The notes beneath the pieces are model-generated. The model was not told the DNA's origin. It saw only the letters and a program-made list of their open reading frames with translations, and did no database searches. Below, one piece after another: positions 18,245-35,179 of a DNA stretch of 64,000 nt. The number at the start of each line of letters is the position of its first letter. Within the stretch, counting starts at the first letter, position 1. Source of the DNA: an uncultured Pirellulaceae bacterium (lineage in GTDB: Bacteria; Planctomycetota; Planctomycetia; Pirellulales; Pirellulaceae); contig CALDHM010000007.1 in NCBI GenBank assembly GCA_937941455.1, positions 157,881 to 221,880 of the forward strand. The letters run 5' to 3'. A program made the translations under genes and the position numbers.

Positions 18245-20602
18245 CTATTCGATCAGGTAGGCTTGGCCGCGGAGGATGATGAGGAGAGCCTCGTCACCTT
18301 GTTCGGCGATCAAGCGGTTTTCTTCCGGCGTGTTGTTGGCGACGAGCTGGAAGTAATCCTCGGAGTAACGCGCGACGTTTTTGATCTGGGAGGTGTCTTT
18401 TTCCAGATCCAGATGCGTGGCGTTGTCGGCAATCAAATAATTTCCGCGTTTGTAAACGGTCACGTTGCCGATTTGCCGGACGCCTTGCCAGGACGATCCC
18501 GAGTCAGCCGGGGACCGCTCGCGGCCGAGCGATCCTGCGGGCAATTGGCGTGCGAGTTGTTTGAGACCGCCGGTATCGAAGCCCGGTGCGGCGGCCAATC
18601 CACCTTCAGCGCGAGAGATACCGCCCGACCCTGCTCCACCCAGCCCCTTGAGCTGATTTTTGAAGCTGCGCTGCTCGAAGCCTTCCTGTCCGCTGGCTTG
18701 GTCGAGCTGCCGAAGGAGCCCTTCGGTGGCGATGGCGTTGGCGCGGCGATCCGCCAATTGATTGCTGGCGGCGTTTTCATCCGCCAGATACGACGTATAC
18801 GGGGTCACGATGCCATGACGAATCGACTGGTCGGTCAGTTCCTTGATCAACTCATCGTTTTTGCCATGCAAGTCGATCAGATCCAGGATTTCTCCGATGC
18901 GGCGAGTGGCCCAGATCTGCCGCACGAACGGGTACGGCTTGTCGGCTCCCCGCGCGGCAAATTCCACAGGAAACTCATAGCCCTGCTCGCGATCCCCCAA
19001 CTTGCCACGCAGCAGGACCGTTGCCGCACCCGCTTGGCGGTACCTGCCGACGATGACCAACTGAACGCCGGCGAATAAGTCAGTCACCGGAGTAGGGTAG
19101 ATGCGATTGACAGGCTCACCGGCGGTTGCCTCGCCTGCGGCGAACTTGAAGCTCAGTTCGACATTCGACAGCACTGGTGACGCGATTTTGCGGTACAAAT
19201 TGGACACGGCAACTTCCAAGTCCTCGTTGGGCCGGACGTATTCCGCCTGGCCGAAATTCTCGCGACTCAAGCGATCCAGCAAGCGGCTGTTGACGTCGTA
19301 GCCGACGCCGAAGCTGATCAGACGGGCCCGATGCCGATTCGCCTCGCGGCAGTGCTGCGCGATTTTCAATTCGTTGACTTCCCCCACGGTAGGCATGCCA
19401 TCGGTCAAGAAAATCACGAACGTCGGATGCTCGGGCGTGGTGATCATTCCCATCGCTTGTTGCAGCGCCTGGTCGATATTGGTCCCGCCCCCCGCATTGA
19501 TGCTGTTGATGAAGTGCAAGGCGCGATCGCGGGAATCCTCGTGAAATCGTTCGAGTTCTGGCGCAAAGGTTTCGACCTTGCTCTCGTACCGGATGATATT
19601 GAAAAGGTCGTCGGTCCGCAGGTTTTGCAGCACGTACTTGGCAGCCTGCCGTGCTTGTTCCACCTTCTCACCGCTCATGCTGCCGCTTTGGTCGACGACG
19701 AAGATCACCGATTTGCGAATCGGTTGCTCATGGACCGGGACGATATTTGGTGTCGCGAACATGACAAAATAACCTTGATCGTCTTCCGCTGGCCAGTAGC
19801 TCAAGACACTGGCGCCGACGTTGCCCGCGGCGGTGTCGTACACCAAACGAAAATCAGTTGTGGGGATTACGTTGGCCGCCGTCAGACGAACCACGGCATT
19901 TTTCAACCCTTCGCGGTTGACCTCGATATTGTGGGTGGGGCTGTAGATGCTCTTCAGTTCTTCATCGGCGGCGATGCTCACGCGCAAGCTGACTTTTTCC
20001 AGCGGTTGCGACGTGTATTTGGCGGTCGACAGCGGGAACAAGTAATCGACCATGCGTTGATCGGAGCGGAGAAGTTGCGAGTAGCGGAGGGTCACGGTGC
20101 GCGTTTGGCCCGGCGGGATGGGGAAAACGCTGGAGCGGAATATGCCGTGGCCGATCCATTCGAGCAGGGCAGGATCTTGGTTGCGGCGGACGTGTCCCAA
20201 GTAAATCTGCTTCGCTTGATCAGCCGGCAGCAATTTAGCCTCGATCTCTTTGCCGTCGACCAAGAACGTCATCTTGTCGACCGCTCCATCGTAAGGGAGC
20301 GGGAAAACGAAGGTCGCCTCGATCGGCACATTCCCCGTGTTCTCAAACACTTGGGTGACCGTCGTGCTGGCCAGGAACGCCTTGAGATTAGCGTCTACCG
20401 ATAATTCGCGGACACGATAGGCGCGGCGTTCTGGATGGCGCGGGCGCGGAACCCGAAAATCGATTTCGCGATCCGGGATGATGAACCCCTGCCCGAACAC
20501 GAAGTCCCCAGGCATCATCAACAGGCAACCAAGCGCCAACATAATTCCTGAAAACAGTGACCAACGATGGCGAACAACGGACCTATGTAAATTACCTGAC
20601 AT
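18245..20602 (-). CDS. VIT and von Willebrand factor A domain protein
   Basis: The 785-residue protein has a signal peptide or anchor (about residues 16-38). A vault/inter-alpha-trypsin (VIT) domain follows (about 60-190, with EATFVFPLPYDGAVDKMTF and a PPGQTRTVTLRY region). Next is a VWA domain (about 298-480) with an intact metal site DQSGS (304-308), and TDGMP further on. A long C-terminal region contains the Gly-rich segment GLGGAGSGGISRAEGGLAA. Such proteins bind partners through the metal site; no enzyme activity is expected. The upstream ATG at 20602 is clear. It stands alone, with no neighbouring sortase or MoxR gene. An export and surface role is inferred. Confidence 0.92.
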   Translation of the reverse strand: MSGNLHRSVVRHRWSLFSGIMLALGCLLMMPGDFVFGQGFIIPDREIDFRVPRPRHPERRAYRVRELSVDANLKAFLASTTVTQVFENTGNVPIEATFVFPLPYDGAVDKMTFLVDGKEIEAKLLPADQAKQIYLGHVRRNQDPALLEWIGHGIFRSSVFPIPPGQTRTVTLRYSQLLRSDQRMVDYLFPLSTAKYTSQPLEKVSLRVSIAADEELKSIYSPTHNIEVNREGLKNAVVRLTAANVIPTTDFRLVYDTAAGNVGASVLSYWPAEDDQGYFVMFATPNIVPVHEQPIRKSVIFVVDQSGSMSGEKVEQARQAAKYVLQNLRTDDLFNIIRYESKVETFAPELERFHEDSRDRALHFINSINAGGGTNIDQALQQAMGMITTPEHPTFVIFLTDGMPTVGEVNELKIAQHCREANRHRARLISFGVGYDVNSRLLDRLSRENFGQAEYVRPNEDLEVAVSNLYRKIASPVLSNVELSFKFAAGEATAGEPVNRIYPTPVTDLFAGVQLVIVGRYRQAGAATVLLRGKLGDREQGYEFPVEFAARGADKPYPFVRQIWATRRIGEILDLIDLHGKNDELIKELTDQSIRHGIVTPYTSYLADENAASNQLADRRANAIATEGLLRQLDQASGQEGFEQRSFKNQLKGLGGAGSGGISRAEGGLAAAPGFDTGGLKQLARQLPAGSLGRERSPADSGSSWQGVRQIGNVTVYKRGNYLIADNATHLDLEKDTSQIKNVARYSEDYFQLVANNTPEENRLIAEQGDEALLIILRGQAYLIE

Positions 20603-20876
20603 GTTCAGGGCTCCGTGAACAAGATTGGAATCTATCGAAGTTGATTTTTACTCTGAGCCGTCCGCCGAAGCCACCTCAATCGACCTAGTCAATCCGCGCC
20701 CGCAACCATGAGCCAGCAAAATTCGGCTGATGTGCCTCTTGATTTTTGGACCGTTTCATCGGGTGGGGATGGACGGCAGCCTCGTGCTCTTTGGACGGTG
20801 CCGACTTGGGGCGCGTTCGCCAAGTCTCCAGCTTTGCCGCCAAAAATTGGCTTAAATTTTTCTTGCCCGTTTTCGC

Positions 20877-20990
20877 TGAGAATAAACTAGATTTGCCCTA
20901 AACGATTCGCCGGAATACGTTAGCGTCCGGTTTTCGGGAAAACTGCGGGCTAGCAACCTGCGGCTACCGGGTTTTGGCATTGAACCCGGT
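20877..20990 (+). repeat. intergenic repeat family A, copy A3 with terminal hairpin
   Basis: GAGAATAAACTAGATTTGCC, AAACGATTCGCCGGAATACG and GTTAGCGTCCGGTTTTCGGG match copy A1. It ends with ACCGGGTT (20966-20973) pairing with AACCCGGT (20983-20990) around TTGGCATTG. The whole gap 20603-21273 has no supportable gene. Confidence 0.7.
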
Positions 20991-21093
20991 AATGCAACCA
21001 ACATCATGCGCCGATGTAATGGCCTTCGCTTGCTGGGTGCCTAGCCCCGGCAATTACCACCGGCGCGATAGAACTTAACTCGGCGACCAAGGC

Positions 21094-21142
21094 TGAGAAC
21101 CTATCCCTAAACTAGCCTTCGCTTACGCTTCGGGTTACGGGT
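21094..21142. repeat. intergenic repeat family B, copy B3 (rearranged)
   Basis: It opens like B1 with GAACCTATCCCTAAAC, then carries the CCGTAACCCGAAGCGTAAGCG core in inverted orientation (CTTCGCTTACGCTTCGGG). Confidence 0.5.
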
Positions 21143-21273
21143 GCTGTCAATTTGAAGGTAAGTTCTTAATATCAGGTGCCCGACAATCATGCCCGGAACA
21201 AAAAAGGAAGCTGGACGGCTATGCTCCAGGACAACCGCGCCGCGCGATACGAATTGGATGAAACCCAGGCTAC

Positions 21274-23163
21274 CTAACGCAGCGAATTGGAGCCGCGATT
21301 GAAGTCTTTCACCAGGTCCATCAAAAATGCTTGCTTGTCCGATTCTTTGCCAGCCATCAGCAGGGTACCAGTACCCGCCCCGAGCAATTCATCGAGAGCA
21401 GACTTGCACTTGTCGGCTGGCAAGATTCCCATGCGGAACAAGCCGAGTGTTTCGGTGGCCGCCCTCAACGAATCGGCTTTGTTTTCCAGCAACGAATCGA
21501 CGTATTCGCTCGCTTTTAAGGCGTCCCAATCCTTGAGAGGTTGGACGCGAAGTTTCACATCGACAAACTCGCGGAACACTTTATCGAGTTCCAACTCGAC
21601 AGGATCGTTCGACTCGCGGGTTTTTTCCCGTTCCTTGGCAACAAGATTGTTTCTCAATCCCTTGGCGTTGATCACCCATTTCTTCGAGTCGTCCTTGAGG
21701 TCGTACACTCGCAAGACGGTGGTGGAATAGTGTGAGTTCTTTTCTTTCTGGATTTTTACTTCCATCACGATCAAGGCGTCGAGCTCCATTTTTTTGGCAC
21801 GCTCGATAAGGCTTTCGGTCTTACCTTCTCCCACGCTAACTACTCCGGGCATGATCAAGCCGGTGACGCTGCCGGGGTCTTTAGCTTGGGCCGAAACCGA
21901 CCAGCGCTGGACCAGTGGCAAGCTCGCCTTCGTCCCCGCGGCTCCCCCTCGAGCGTTGCCCAAGGCCTCGCTGACACCATCGGGCGATGCCCCTGGCGGT
22001 TGATTTTGTTGCTGATTGACATTGGATCCGTCACCAGCTGACGCCATGGGGCGGGTCCGATGGGCGAAAAACGATTGGACCTGGTTGTTCTCTTGCTGAG
22101 CGCGATTGGCAACGCCTCCTTGCCCCTCGCCAGGAACCCGCTCGGGCATCGTCGCAAGTACTTTGCCGAAGTATTCATTCTGTCGTCGTTCGTTCAACCT
22201 TTTGTACAGGCGAACGCCGTAATCGCCGGTGTAATAAATCAGCATGCCGATCGGCACGTCCACATTGATGTTGCCGTATTTGGATTTGGACGCCGAGGCA
22301 CCCGATGTCGCTCCGCTGCGTGGGTCAACGCCCATCATGTCGGCAGGTTCCCGGGTTGCGGTCGACGATTCGACTTCGTCGCCGATCAGTGGTGGAAATC
22401 CGGAATAATCCTTCGGGACCGTGTACTGCACGCCGATACCCCAGGTCATGAACCAGCGGGGCTGCTCCCAGTACGGAATATAATGAAGGGGGTACTCGTC
22501 GAACGCCGAAGGGTTCAGCAGAGCGTAAGCGTAGAGCGCTTGATGCCCGTTGCCGGGCTCGCCCGTAAGGAACATCTTATTGGCCAAGTCCCACAGTCCT
22601 TGTTGGGCACTGACCACCGGGGCAGGTTCGGCCTCGGCAGCCTTGCCGCGCATACCACTACCTGTCGCTGCAGTCGTCGTGGAACTCGACTCCGCACCCG
22701 CTCCCCCCCCCATGGTTGGGAATAGAGCGCCGAAGCCCGCCACCATCGGCAGACTGCCCTCGCCTCCTCCAGCTCCGGACATCATCGGAAACAATCCGTT
22801 GGCCATCCCGGCAACAGAACCGCCGCTGGCGGAATTTGCAGAGCCTGGTCGAGTGGTTGCTGGTTGAGCAGGTCGCGATGACTGGACGGCTGCCGCGCCG
22901 TCGCCGACGGATGCCACAGGTAACCGGCGCATTTGGCCGTTGATCATGCGATACTCGGGCTCGGGAGCCTCTGGAGCTGCGGGGGCCTTCGCCATCGACC
23001 GGGCGCCTTCGCCATCTTCGCCCTCGCCACCTCCGCCCGCGCTCGCCGGTCGGGAGCCTTGGCTATTTTGTACCACAGGTGGAGGAGAGGGGCTGCAGCC
23101 GATCACCACGATAATGCAAAGTGCGATTAGCCCAGTTAACCGTCGAAGATAAGATGTTAACAT
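21274..23163 (-). CDS. large lipoprotein of unknown function
   Basis: The start at 23163 gives a lipoprotein signal MLTSYLRRLTGLIALCIIVV then IGC (lipobox). A longer in-frame start at 23241 would bury it. The mature protein (629 residues in all) begins with about 150 residues rich in Gly, Ala, Ser and Pro. An ordered region follows with GLWDLANKMFLTGEPGNGHQ and ALLNPSAFDEYPLHYIP (WEQPRWFMTWGIGVQY). The C-terminal half has VSAQAKDPGSVTGLIMPGVV and a region like a stress-sensing or VWA-like beta sheet (DALIVMEVKIQ, STTVLRVYDL). I know no named family. It is probably anchored at a membrane and exposed to the periplasm-like compartment. Confidence 0.8.
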   Translation of the reverse strand: MLTSYLRRLTGLIALCIIVVIGCSPSPPPVVQNSQGSRPASAGGGGEGEDGEGARSMAKAPAAPEAPEPEYRMINGQMRRLPVASVGDGAAAVQSSRPAQPATTRPGSANSASGGSVAGMANGLFPMMSGAGGGEGSLPMVAGFGALFPTMGGGAGAESSSTTTAATGSGMRGKAAEAEPAPVVSAQQGLWDLANKMFLTGEPGNGHQALYAYALLNPSAFDEYPLHYIPYWEQPRWFMTWGIGVQYTVPKDYSGFPPLIGDEVESSTATREPADMMGVDPRSGATSGASASKSKYGNINVDVPIGMLIYYTGDYGVRLYKRLNERRQNEYFGKVLATMPERVPGEGQGGVANRAQQENNQVQSFFAHRTRPMASAGDGSNVNQQQNQPPGASPDGVSEALGNARGGAAGTKASLPLVQRWSVSAQAKDPGSVTGLIMPGVVSVGEGKTESLIERAKKMELDALIVMEVKIQKEKNSHYSTTVLRVYDLKDDSKKWVINAKGLRNNLVAKEREKTRESNDPVELELDKVFREFVDVKLRVQPLKDWDALKASEYVDSLLENKADSLRAATETLGLFRMGILPADKCKSALDELLGAGTGTLLMAGKESDKQAFLMDLVKDFNRGSNSLR

Positions 23164-23591
23164 CGCCTGTACCTTTTCAATTGAATGCTGAACCGCCAGC
23201 CCAAACAACCTTAGGCTCGCCGATCGTGCACCGAAATCCAATATCGTGTTCGCGCAATCACCAATTGCCCTCGCTCACGCGTCGAGTCAACTGATTCTTA
23301 CCTTCGAACCAGTTGGTATTCGACCGCATGCCTCGTGGTCACCCGCTCCTCCGGCACCTAGCCCCTCATTCTAAAGCCGATGCAGGCCCATTTCCAGCGT
23401 TTTGGTGGATCAAATCACAGATTTTTGGAGCCCCTGGACTGATGGTTGCCAACATCACACCCTGGCACTGCCCGAAGCCACTCAGATTTCGTGAACATCC
23501 GTCGAGATTCAGTAAGTTTCTCACCAGAACTCGCTCCACGTCCCCTTTTCTCGCTCTGCGGCGGCTGCCTTGGCTTCGTCCCCGGTCGATC

Positions 23592-23648
23592 AGCCGGAAC
23601 GCACTAGCGTCCGGTTTTTAGAGGGCCGCTGACCAGCGCCCTGCGGCC
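23592..23648 (+). repeat. intergenic repeat family A, copy A4 (truncated)
   Basis: AGCCGGAACGCACTAGCGTC and CGGTTTTTAGAGGGCCGCTG, then CAGCGCCCTGCGGCC. It is a diverged core of the family lying just before the end of the GMC gene. The rest of 23164-23591 shows no gene. Confidence 0.6.
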
Positions 23649-23668
23649 AACAATTTTCGGCACAATGC

Positions 23669-25702
23669 CTACGTGATTTCCTTAATTTTTTGAGCTAGAA
23701 AATGACTGAAGGTCGTGATCGTCAGCATTGGATTGACTCCGGTAGCCGTCGGCAAGGCACTGGCGTCGGTGACAAACACATTCCGCGTGCCGAACACTCG
23801 GCCCACATTATCGACAACCCCGCGGGCGGCACTGTTGGCCATGCGGCACGTCGAAAATTGGTGGGCACTGAACAGCTTCAGCCGCTCGGGACGCAAACGA
23901 CGATCAGTCGTTCGACGCCAATCGGTCCGCTCGAGTTCCCAGCGTTTTTCGCTGGGGCCGACCCCCTGCCAATCCCAGGTCGGCAAATAAGCCGCCTGGG
24001 CCCCCGCTGCGAACTGAACAGCAATCGCCGCTTCGATGCCATCGTGCAGGTTCCAAAAATCTGGATGGGAGAGCCTGTACTTGACAATTGGCAGACCGTT
24101 TTTGCCTAAACAGACTTGCCCGCCGCCTCGATCGCGGCACAAGACCAAGGTGATGGTGAACCGCCGCAATTCCTGCATCATCCGCTTGTGCTGCCGCGGC
24201 TCGGACCATGGCAAGACCATCGCGGCCAGTCCCGGATGCAAAGGAGCAGTCTCTAGCGTGACGCCGAATCCTCGTTCGTCCCGCCGCGCGAATTCATCGC
24301 AAGCGATCGTCTGCGCCGGTCCTAGCCAAGCCTTGATCTCATCGCCGTGCCAGGCAGGCACCAGCGCCGACGGATGAACGTGCAGATTCTTGCCAAGATG
24401 AGGCAACGACAGACCGCTGCACAGGAGAATAGCTGGTGTGTGAATCGCCCCCGCGCACAGCACGACATCGCGGAAGTCGATTTCGATCTCGGCCTCAGGA
24501 TCGGCCTCGGTGCGGGCCCGCGCTGCAGCCTTGACCGCCCGGTCTCCGTCAAACTCCAGCCGTTCAATTCGGCACTCCGGCAAAAGGAAAACGCCCAGGC
24601 GTTGAGCATCCAGCAGATAGGTCTCGCGCGTGTCCTGTCGCGCCCCCGAGGGACAACCGAAATCGCAGCGATCACAGCCGATGCAGTCCACGCCATTGCG
24701 TTCGAGCTGGTGCCAGTGCCAGCCCAAGCGTTCGGCACCGATCCGCAGCAAGTCATTCTGGCGATTCACGTGAGACGATGCCAAAGCGACCTGCAGGCGC
24801 CGCCGCACGGTATAAAGGCTGTGAGCGAAATCGTGCGACAAACCATCGACGAAGCCGTACTCATTGGCCCACTGCTGCAGCAAGTGGCGTGGTGGGTCGA
24901 GGCACGTACCCCAATTGACGACCGGGCCGCCGCCAAAGGTCGCCGCCATGGTCAGAAGGACTTGACTGTCGCCGCAATTGAGTTCGCCGAAGGACCGGTA
25001 GAAATTGCTGCTGGCCTCCTCCGACTGTCCCAGTTCCGAGCGAGGTGCGATCGGTGCGCAATCCACCAGCATGACCGACTTGCCGGTCTCCGCTAATTCG
25101 GCCGCCATCACCGCGCCGGCTGCGCCACTGCCGACTACCAGATAATCACAGGCCAGGCGGCGTTGTCCCAATTCGATTCGCGAGGGCCTCACTTCATCGG
25201 GCTTGGTCACCGCATCGGTGGCAAACCCGTAGCCGAGCGCCTGGTGCAAGCGGCGGAGGCGATCGCGGCTATCGATCCGCTTCCCCCCCCCTCCGGCATA
25301 GCAAGTATAGAGGGTCAATCGCTGCAGGGAGCGGATCATGGCCGCTACGCTGCGGTCCCGCGACCCGAGCAACCGCTGCACGACCTGCAATTTCGCTTCC
25401 GAAGGTAAATCGGCGAAGGGCCGCACGACTCCGCCGTACCACCAGCCCCGCCGCCAGTCGCCCAACGCGTCGAGGAGCCGGCCAAACTTGCGGCGATCCT
25501 GCGGCTCGAGACGCATTGCCAATCCAACGATCCGCTGCACGATCGGCCATGCCTCGGCGTGATTGCCAAACACCTCGGCTGAATCGCCAGGCCCTGGGCT
25601 GAGCTGCGGATTGAACGTGTCGCACAGTGCACGGAGCGTCCGTGTTTGTCGTTCGGTCAGCTCCGCATTCGCGGTTTCAGGCATCAAATCTCGGACAGCC
25701 AT
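23669..25702 (-). CDS. GMC-type FAD oxidoreductase, long-chain alcohol oxidase-like, with a CxxCxxCxxxC motif
   Basis: From the ATG at 25702 (GGGAG ribosome site) the 677-residue protein has an N-terminal helical domain (about residues 10-160, like gluconate dehydrogenase subunit 3). Then comes the FAD site VVGSGAAGAV (189-198), GGGPVVNWG, and the C-terminal GMC signature CRM...N.FVTDASALPTATGVNP. The order equals that of fatty alcohol oxidases. A cysteine cluster, CIGCDRCDFGC (Cys 340, 343, 346, 350), fits a ferredoxin-like spacing. It would oxidise an alcohol or sugar to a carbonyl. A TTG at 25780 is another possible start. No cytochrome partner is adjacent. Confidence 0.9.
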   Translation of the reverse strand: MAVRDLMPETANAELTERQTRTLRALCDTFNPQLSPGPGDSAEVFGNHAEAWPIVQRIVGLAMRLEPQDRRKFGRLLDALGDWRRGWWYGGVVRPFADLPSEAKLQVVQRLLGSRDRSVAAMIRSLQRLTLYTCYAGGGGKRIDSRDRLRRLHQALGYGFATDAVTKPDEVRPSRIELGQRRLACDYLVVGSGAAGAVMAAELAETGKSVMLVDCAPIAPRSELGQSEEASSNFYRSFGELNCGDSQVLLTMAATFGGGPVVNWGTCLDPPRHLLQQWANEYGFVDGLSHDFAHSLYTVRRRLQVALASSHVNRQNDLLRIGAERLGWHWHQLERNGVDCIGCDRCDFGCPSGARQDTRETYLLDAQRLGVFLLPECRIERLEFDGDRAVKAAARARTEADPEAEIEIDFRDVVLCAGAIHTPAILLCSGLSLPHLGKNLHVHPSALVPAWHGDEIKAWLGPAQTIACDEFARRDERGFGVTLETAPLHPGLAAMVLPWSEPRQHKRMMQELRRFTITLVLCRDRGGGQVCLGKNGLPIVKYRLSHPDFWNLHDGIEAAIAVQFAAGAQAAYLPTWDWQGVGPSEKRWELERTDWRRTTDRRLRPERLKLFSAHQFSTCRMANSAARGVVDNVGRVFGTRNVFVTDASALPTATGVNPMLTITTFSHFLAQKIKEIT

Positions 25703-25958
25703 CGCGCTCCCATCCTCATCGCAGATTTTTCTCAGTTCGACACCGCAGGCGGAGCTTGCTGCATCGTCGGTTGTTGACAATCAGTTCCCGGCAAAATTTT
25801 CCGCGGTTTGGCGCAGTAGCCGTCTGGCTGCGCGAGCGGGAAACCGTATCATGCAAATCGACGACTACTTGGTCCAATAGCTGGCGTTACGGCGACCCGC
25901 AAATTTCGGTTCGACCGACAGTTGTTCGCGTACCCTGCTCGACCTTGTCTCAGTCCTG

Positions 25959-26402
25959 ATGGAGGCACCCGTGCCCGAACCGTGGCATCTATTTCTGTAT
26001 CGACTCGAACAAGCCGAACCCGTGGCGACGCAACTCGTGACGGTGCACGATCGCACGGTATCCGCGTTGCAACTCAAGCCCTCAGGCCAGCAATTGCCGT
26101 TCGAGATCACCTTCGACGAAGCCCGCCGGCGGCTCGAGGAGTTGGCCGGTGGTTACTGCGAAGGGGATGGCGCGTTCGGGTGGCACCCCCCCCACCACGA
26201 GGCGACGCATCTTTGTGGCACAATCCACTGCGTCGACGAACGCGTGATCTGCGTTGAGATGCACGCAGAAATGAGCCGAGCGGCTTGGAACGAGTTGTCC
26301 CAAGCGCTGCGGATCGACGACGATATGGCCGTGCAGTTTCCTGAATCTGGCATTTTTGTCACCGTCGCGACGTTAGCCGACATGCTGGCGACGAGCCACT
26401 AG
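25959..26402 (+). CDS. hypothetical protein
   Basis: I do not recognise this 147-residue protein. It lacks a signal peptide and membrane segments and is probably cytoplasmic. Visible features are FEITFDEARRRLEELAGGY, a His-rich stretch WHPPHHEATHLCGTIHCVDE, and a C-terminal VQFPESGIFVTVATLADML. It is divergent from the GMC gene across a 256-base gap, and converges on the Cys-rich gene. The His/Cys cluster may bind metal, but this is inference. Confidence 0.7.
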   Translation: MEAPVPEPWHLFLYRLEQAEPVATQLVTVHDRTVSALQLKPSGQQLPFEITFDEARRRLEELAGGYCEGDGAFGWHPPHHEATHLCGTIHCVDERVICVEMHAEMSRAAWNELSQALRIDDDMAVQFPESGIFVTVATLADMLATSH

Positions 26403-26564
26403 GCATCCCGCCGACGGCGGTGAACAACGCCATCGCATACTCAAGCCGTGTATGGTTGCTGGCCCGAGGTGCAAGTCCTTCACTCGGCGTTCCCCCAAAA
26501 AGGTTCGCCTTGCTGATGCCGTGTCGGCACTTTTCTGAGCAGGGATCGGGCGGCTGGTGCCTCG

Positions 26565-27143
26565 TTAGAAGCAGCAGAAGCGAGCGCGGAGCCGATCGAG
26601 ACACCGCTCGCGCGCCGGCGGACAGCAGTTCGTTGCCGGAGCCGAATAACAAGCGGGCGCACTCACTGCCGGGGTCGGGCAAACTGGCTGCGGGCAAACA
26701 GTGACGACGCGGCAAACGGTGACCGGCACGCGGCAGCAGACTCGCACCGTGCAGCGATAGGGAACGCATTTCGTGACGCAGCGTCCGCATTGATCGCGGC
26801 AGACAACCTTCCGGTAGCGAACCACGGTGCGATTGACCCAAACATTGCGGTAGCAGGTCTCGCGAATGACGCGCGTGACGGGAGTCGGCGCACAGTTCAC
26901 GACCGGAGCACAAACAGGCGCGGGGGCACAAACAGGTGCCGGCATACAAATCGGCATCGGCACGCAGGCCGGAGCGGCAATGCAAATCGGAGCGGGCTGG
27001 CAAGCTGAACCGGTGTGGCACAATCGAGTGCCAAAACAACTCGTGTGGCAGGGGTTAGGGAAGCAACCGAACAGGCCGGCCTCAGTAATTGACGCACAGC
27101 CTAAAGCGGCAACAAACATGACGGGAATCAGCAAACGGCTCAT
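26565..27143 (-). CDS. exported cysteine-rich protein with CxPxP-type repeats
   Basis: From the ATG at 27143 (AGGAGA ribosome site) a 192-residue protein starts with a signal peptide (MSRLLIPVMFVAALG-C). About 30 cysteines follow. The first half has repeats of the form PICxxAPACVPMPICMPAPV, the second half a basic Cys-rich stretch (RKVVCRDQCGRCVTKC and more). It is similar in style to small surface proteins seen across planctomycetes, whose walls are held by disulfide-rich proteins. That role is inference. Whether the first Cys serves as a lipidation site (AALGC) is open. Confidence 0.78.
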   Translation of the reverse strand: MSRLLIPVMFVAALGCASITEAGLFGCFPNPCHTSCFGTRLCHTGSACQPAPICIAAPACVPMPICMPAPVCAPAPVCAPVVNCAPTPVTRVIRETCYRNVWVNRTVVRYRKVVCRDQCGRCVTKCVPYRCTVRVCCRVPVTVCRVVTVCPQPVCPTPAVSAPACYSAPATNCCPPARERCLDRLRARFCCF

Positions 27144-27321
27144 TCTTGGTCTCCTAAATCTCGATGAACGTTGATGCGTGATTGGCGTGACGTGAACTCT
27201 TACCTTGGGAACACCGCCCTCAGCCAACACCGACATTCTAAAAAAATGCGTCAGCAAGCGAAACAGGGCAATCTGGTTGATTGTTGGGTCGATCGGGCAG
27301 CTTGAGTACCGCTAACAGCGA

Positions 27322-28056
27322 TTACGAGCGCGTTTTCCCTCGGCGTGGGGGTTTTTCGGTTGATTTTGAAGCAATTCCTGGCGTAGCGGGTATCGCAACT
27401 TCGCCGCCGAGCCTCGCGCTACACCACAAGCTCGGATCTTCGGCGAAAGGCAGATCGGCGCCGACCCCTAGCGTCTGCCAGCCAAATTCGCGGTCGAGTG
27501 TGGCAACGAATAGGCCTAATGTCGAGTGCTCGGCAGGATCCCAGCCATTGAGGCAAACGGCCGGAATGAACACCGACAGCGAGTAGCCATCGCTGAAAAG
27601 TTGGCGTTCAACCTGCAGTTTGCCTCGATTGATGGCTGGACTATCTTCCTTGGCCCGATTGATTTTAAGCATGGAGGCCAGCGGTGGGCTGCCCGGCGAA
27701 CTCCCCGTTGGCAACACCAAAAACCAATGACAATAACGGGTCGCGCGATGGACGTTTTGAGTCGCCCGCGTGTCGATCCACAGTTGCAACGAATCGCTTT
27801 CGAGCAAGGATTGTGGCCGACACCAAAGTGCCATTTTTTTTTGGCGGACCTCGCTGTTGAAATACAGACCGGCCGCCGACCAACCGCATCGCCACGACGC
27901 AAAGGCGGCTTGCCCCTCGAATCGGCCGAAGGCCGCCAAGCGATGGGACTCGCCCAGCGCCGACGGTTTGATCGGCGCTCCCGGCACCTCCGGGATCGTC
28001 AAGCGATAACGGAACAACAAATTGCGTGGGATTTGGACAGTTTGACCATTGCTCAT
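27322..28056 (-). CDS. DOMON/CBM9-like protein downstream of uvrA
   Basis: The 244-residue protein resembles the DOMON-like carbohydrate-binding fold found in planctomycete proteins: LYFNSEVRQKKMALWC, then SDSLQLWIDTRATQNVHRATRYCHWF, then GYSLSVFIPAVCLNGWDP and LGLFVATLDREFG. It has no signal peptide. The start has GGGAGGAG upstream. It begins 25 bases after the UvrA stop on the same strand, so the two genes are likely co-transcribed. A link to DNA repair would be surprising and is not claimed. Confidence 0.75.
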   Translation of the reverse strand: MSNGQTVQIPRNLLFRYRLTIPEVPGAPIKPSALGESHRLAAFGRFEGQAAFASWRCGWSAAGLYFNSEVRQKKMALWCRPQSLLESDSLQLWIDTRATQNVHRATRYCHWFLVLPTGSSPGSPPLASMLKINRAKEDSPAINRGKLQVERQLFSDGYSLSVFIPAVCLNGWDPAEHSTLGLFVATLDREFGWQTLGVGADLPFAEDPSLWCSARLGGEVAIPATPGIASKSTEKPPRRGKTRS

Positions 28057-28081
28057 CTTTCGGCTCCTCCCGGCGACTCCT

Positions 28082-35113
<7,032 letters not shown>

Positions 35114-35179
35114 GCGGCGACTCGCCTTCCTGTGGCCAAACTGATAACCTAGTAGTTTAGCACAGGGGGCCGACAGCTC

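Noticed and set aside
19331..20404. 357-codon plus-strand frame
   Set aside because: It is antisense to the VIT/VWA gene, whose domains account for the region.
26408..26420. CCGCC/GGCGG hairpin between converging genes, as terminator
   Set aside because: No T tract follows on either strand and the stem is only five base pairs.
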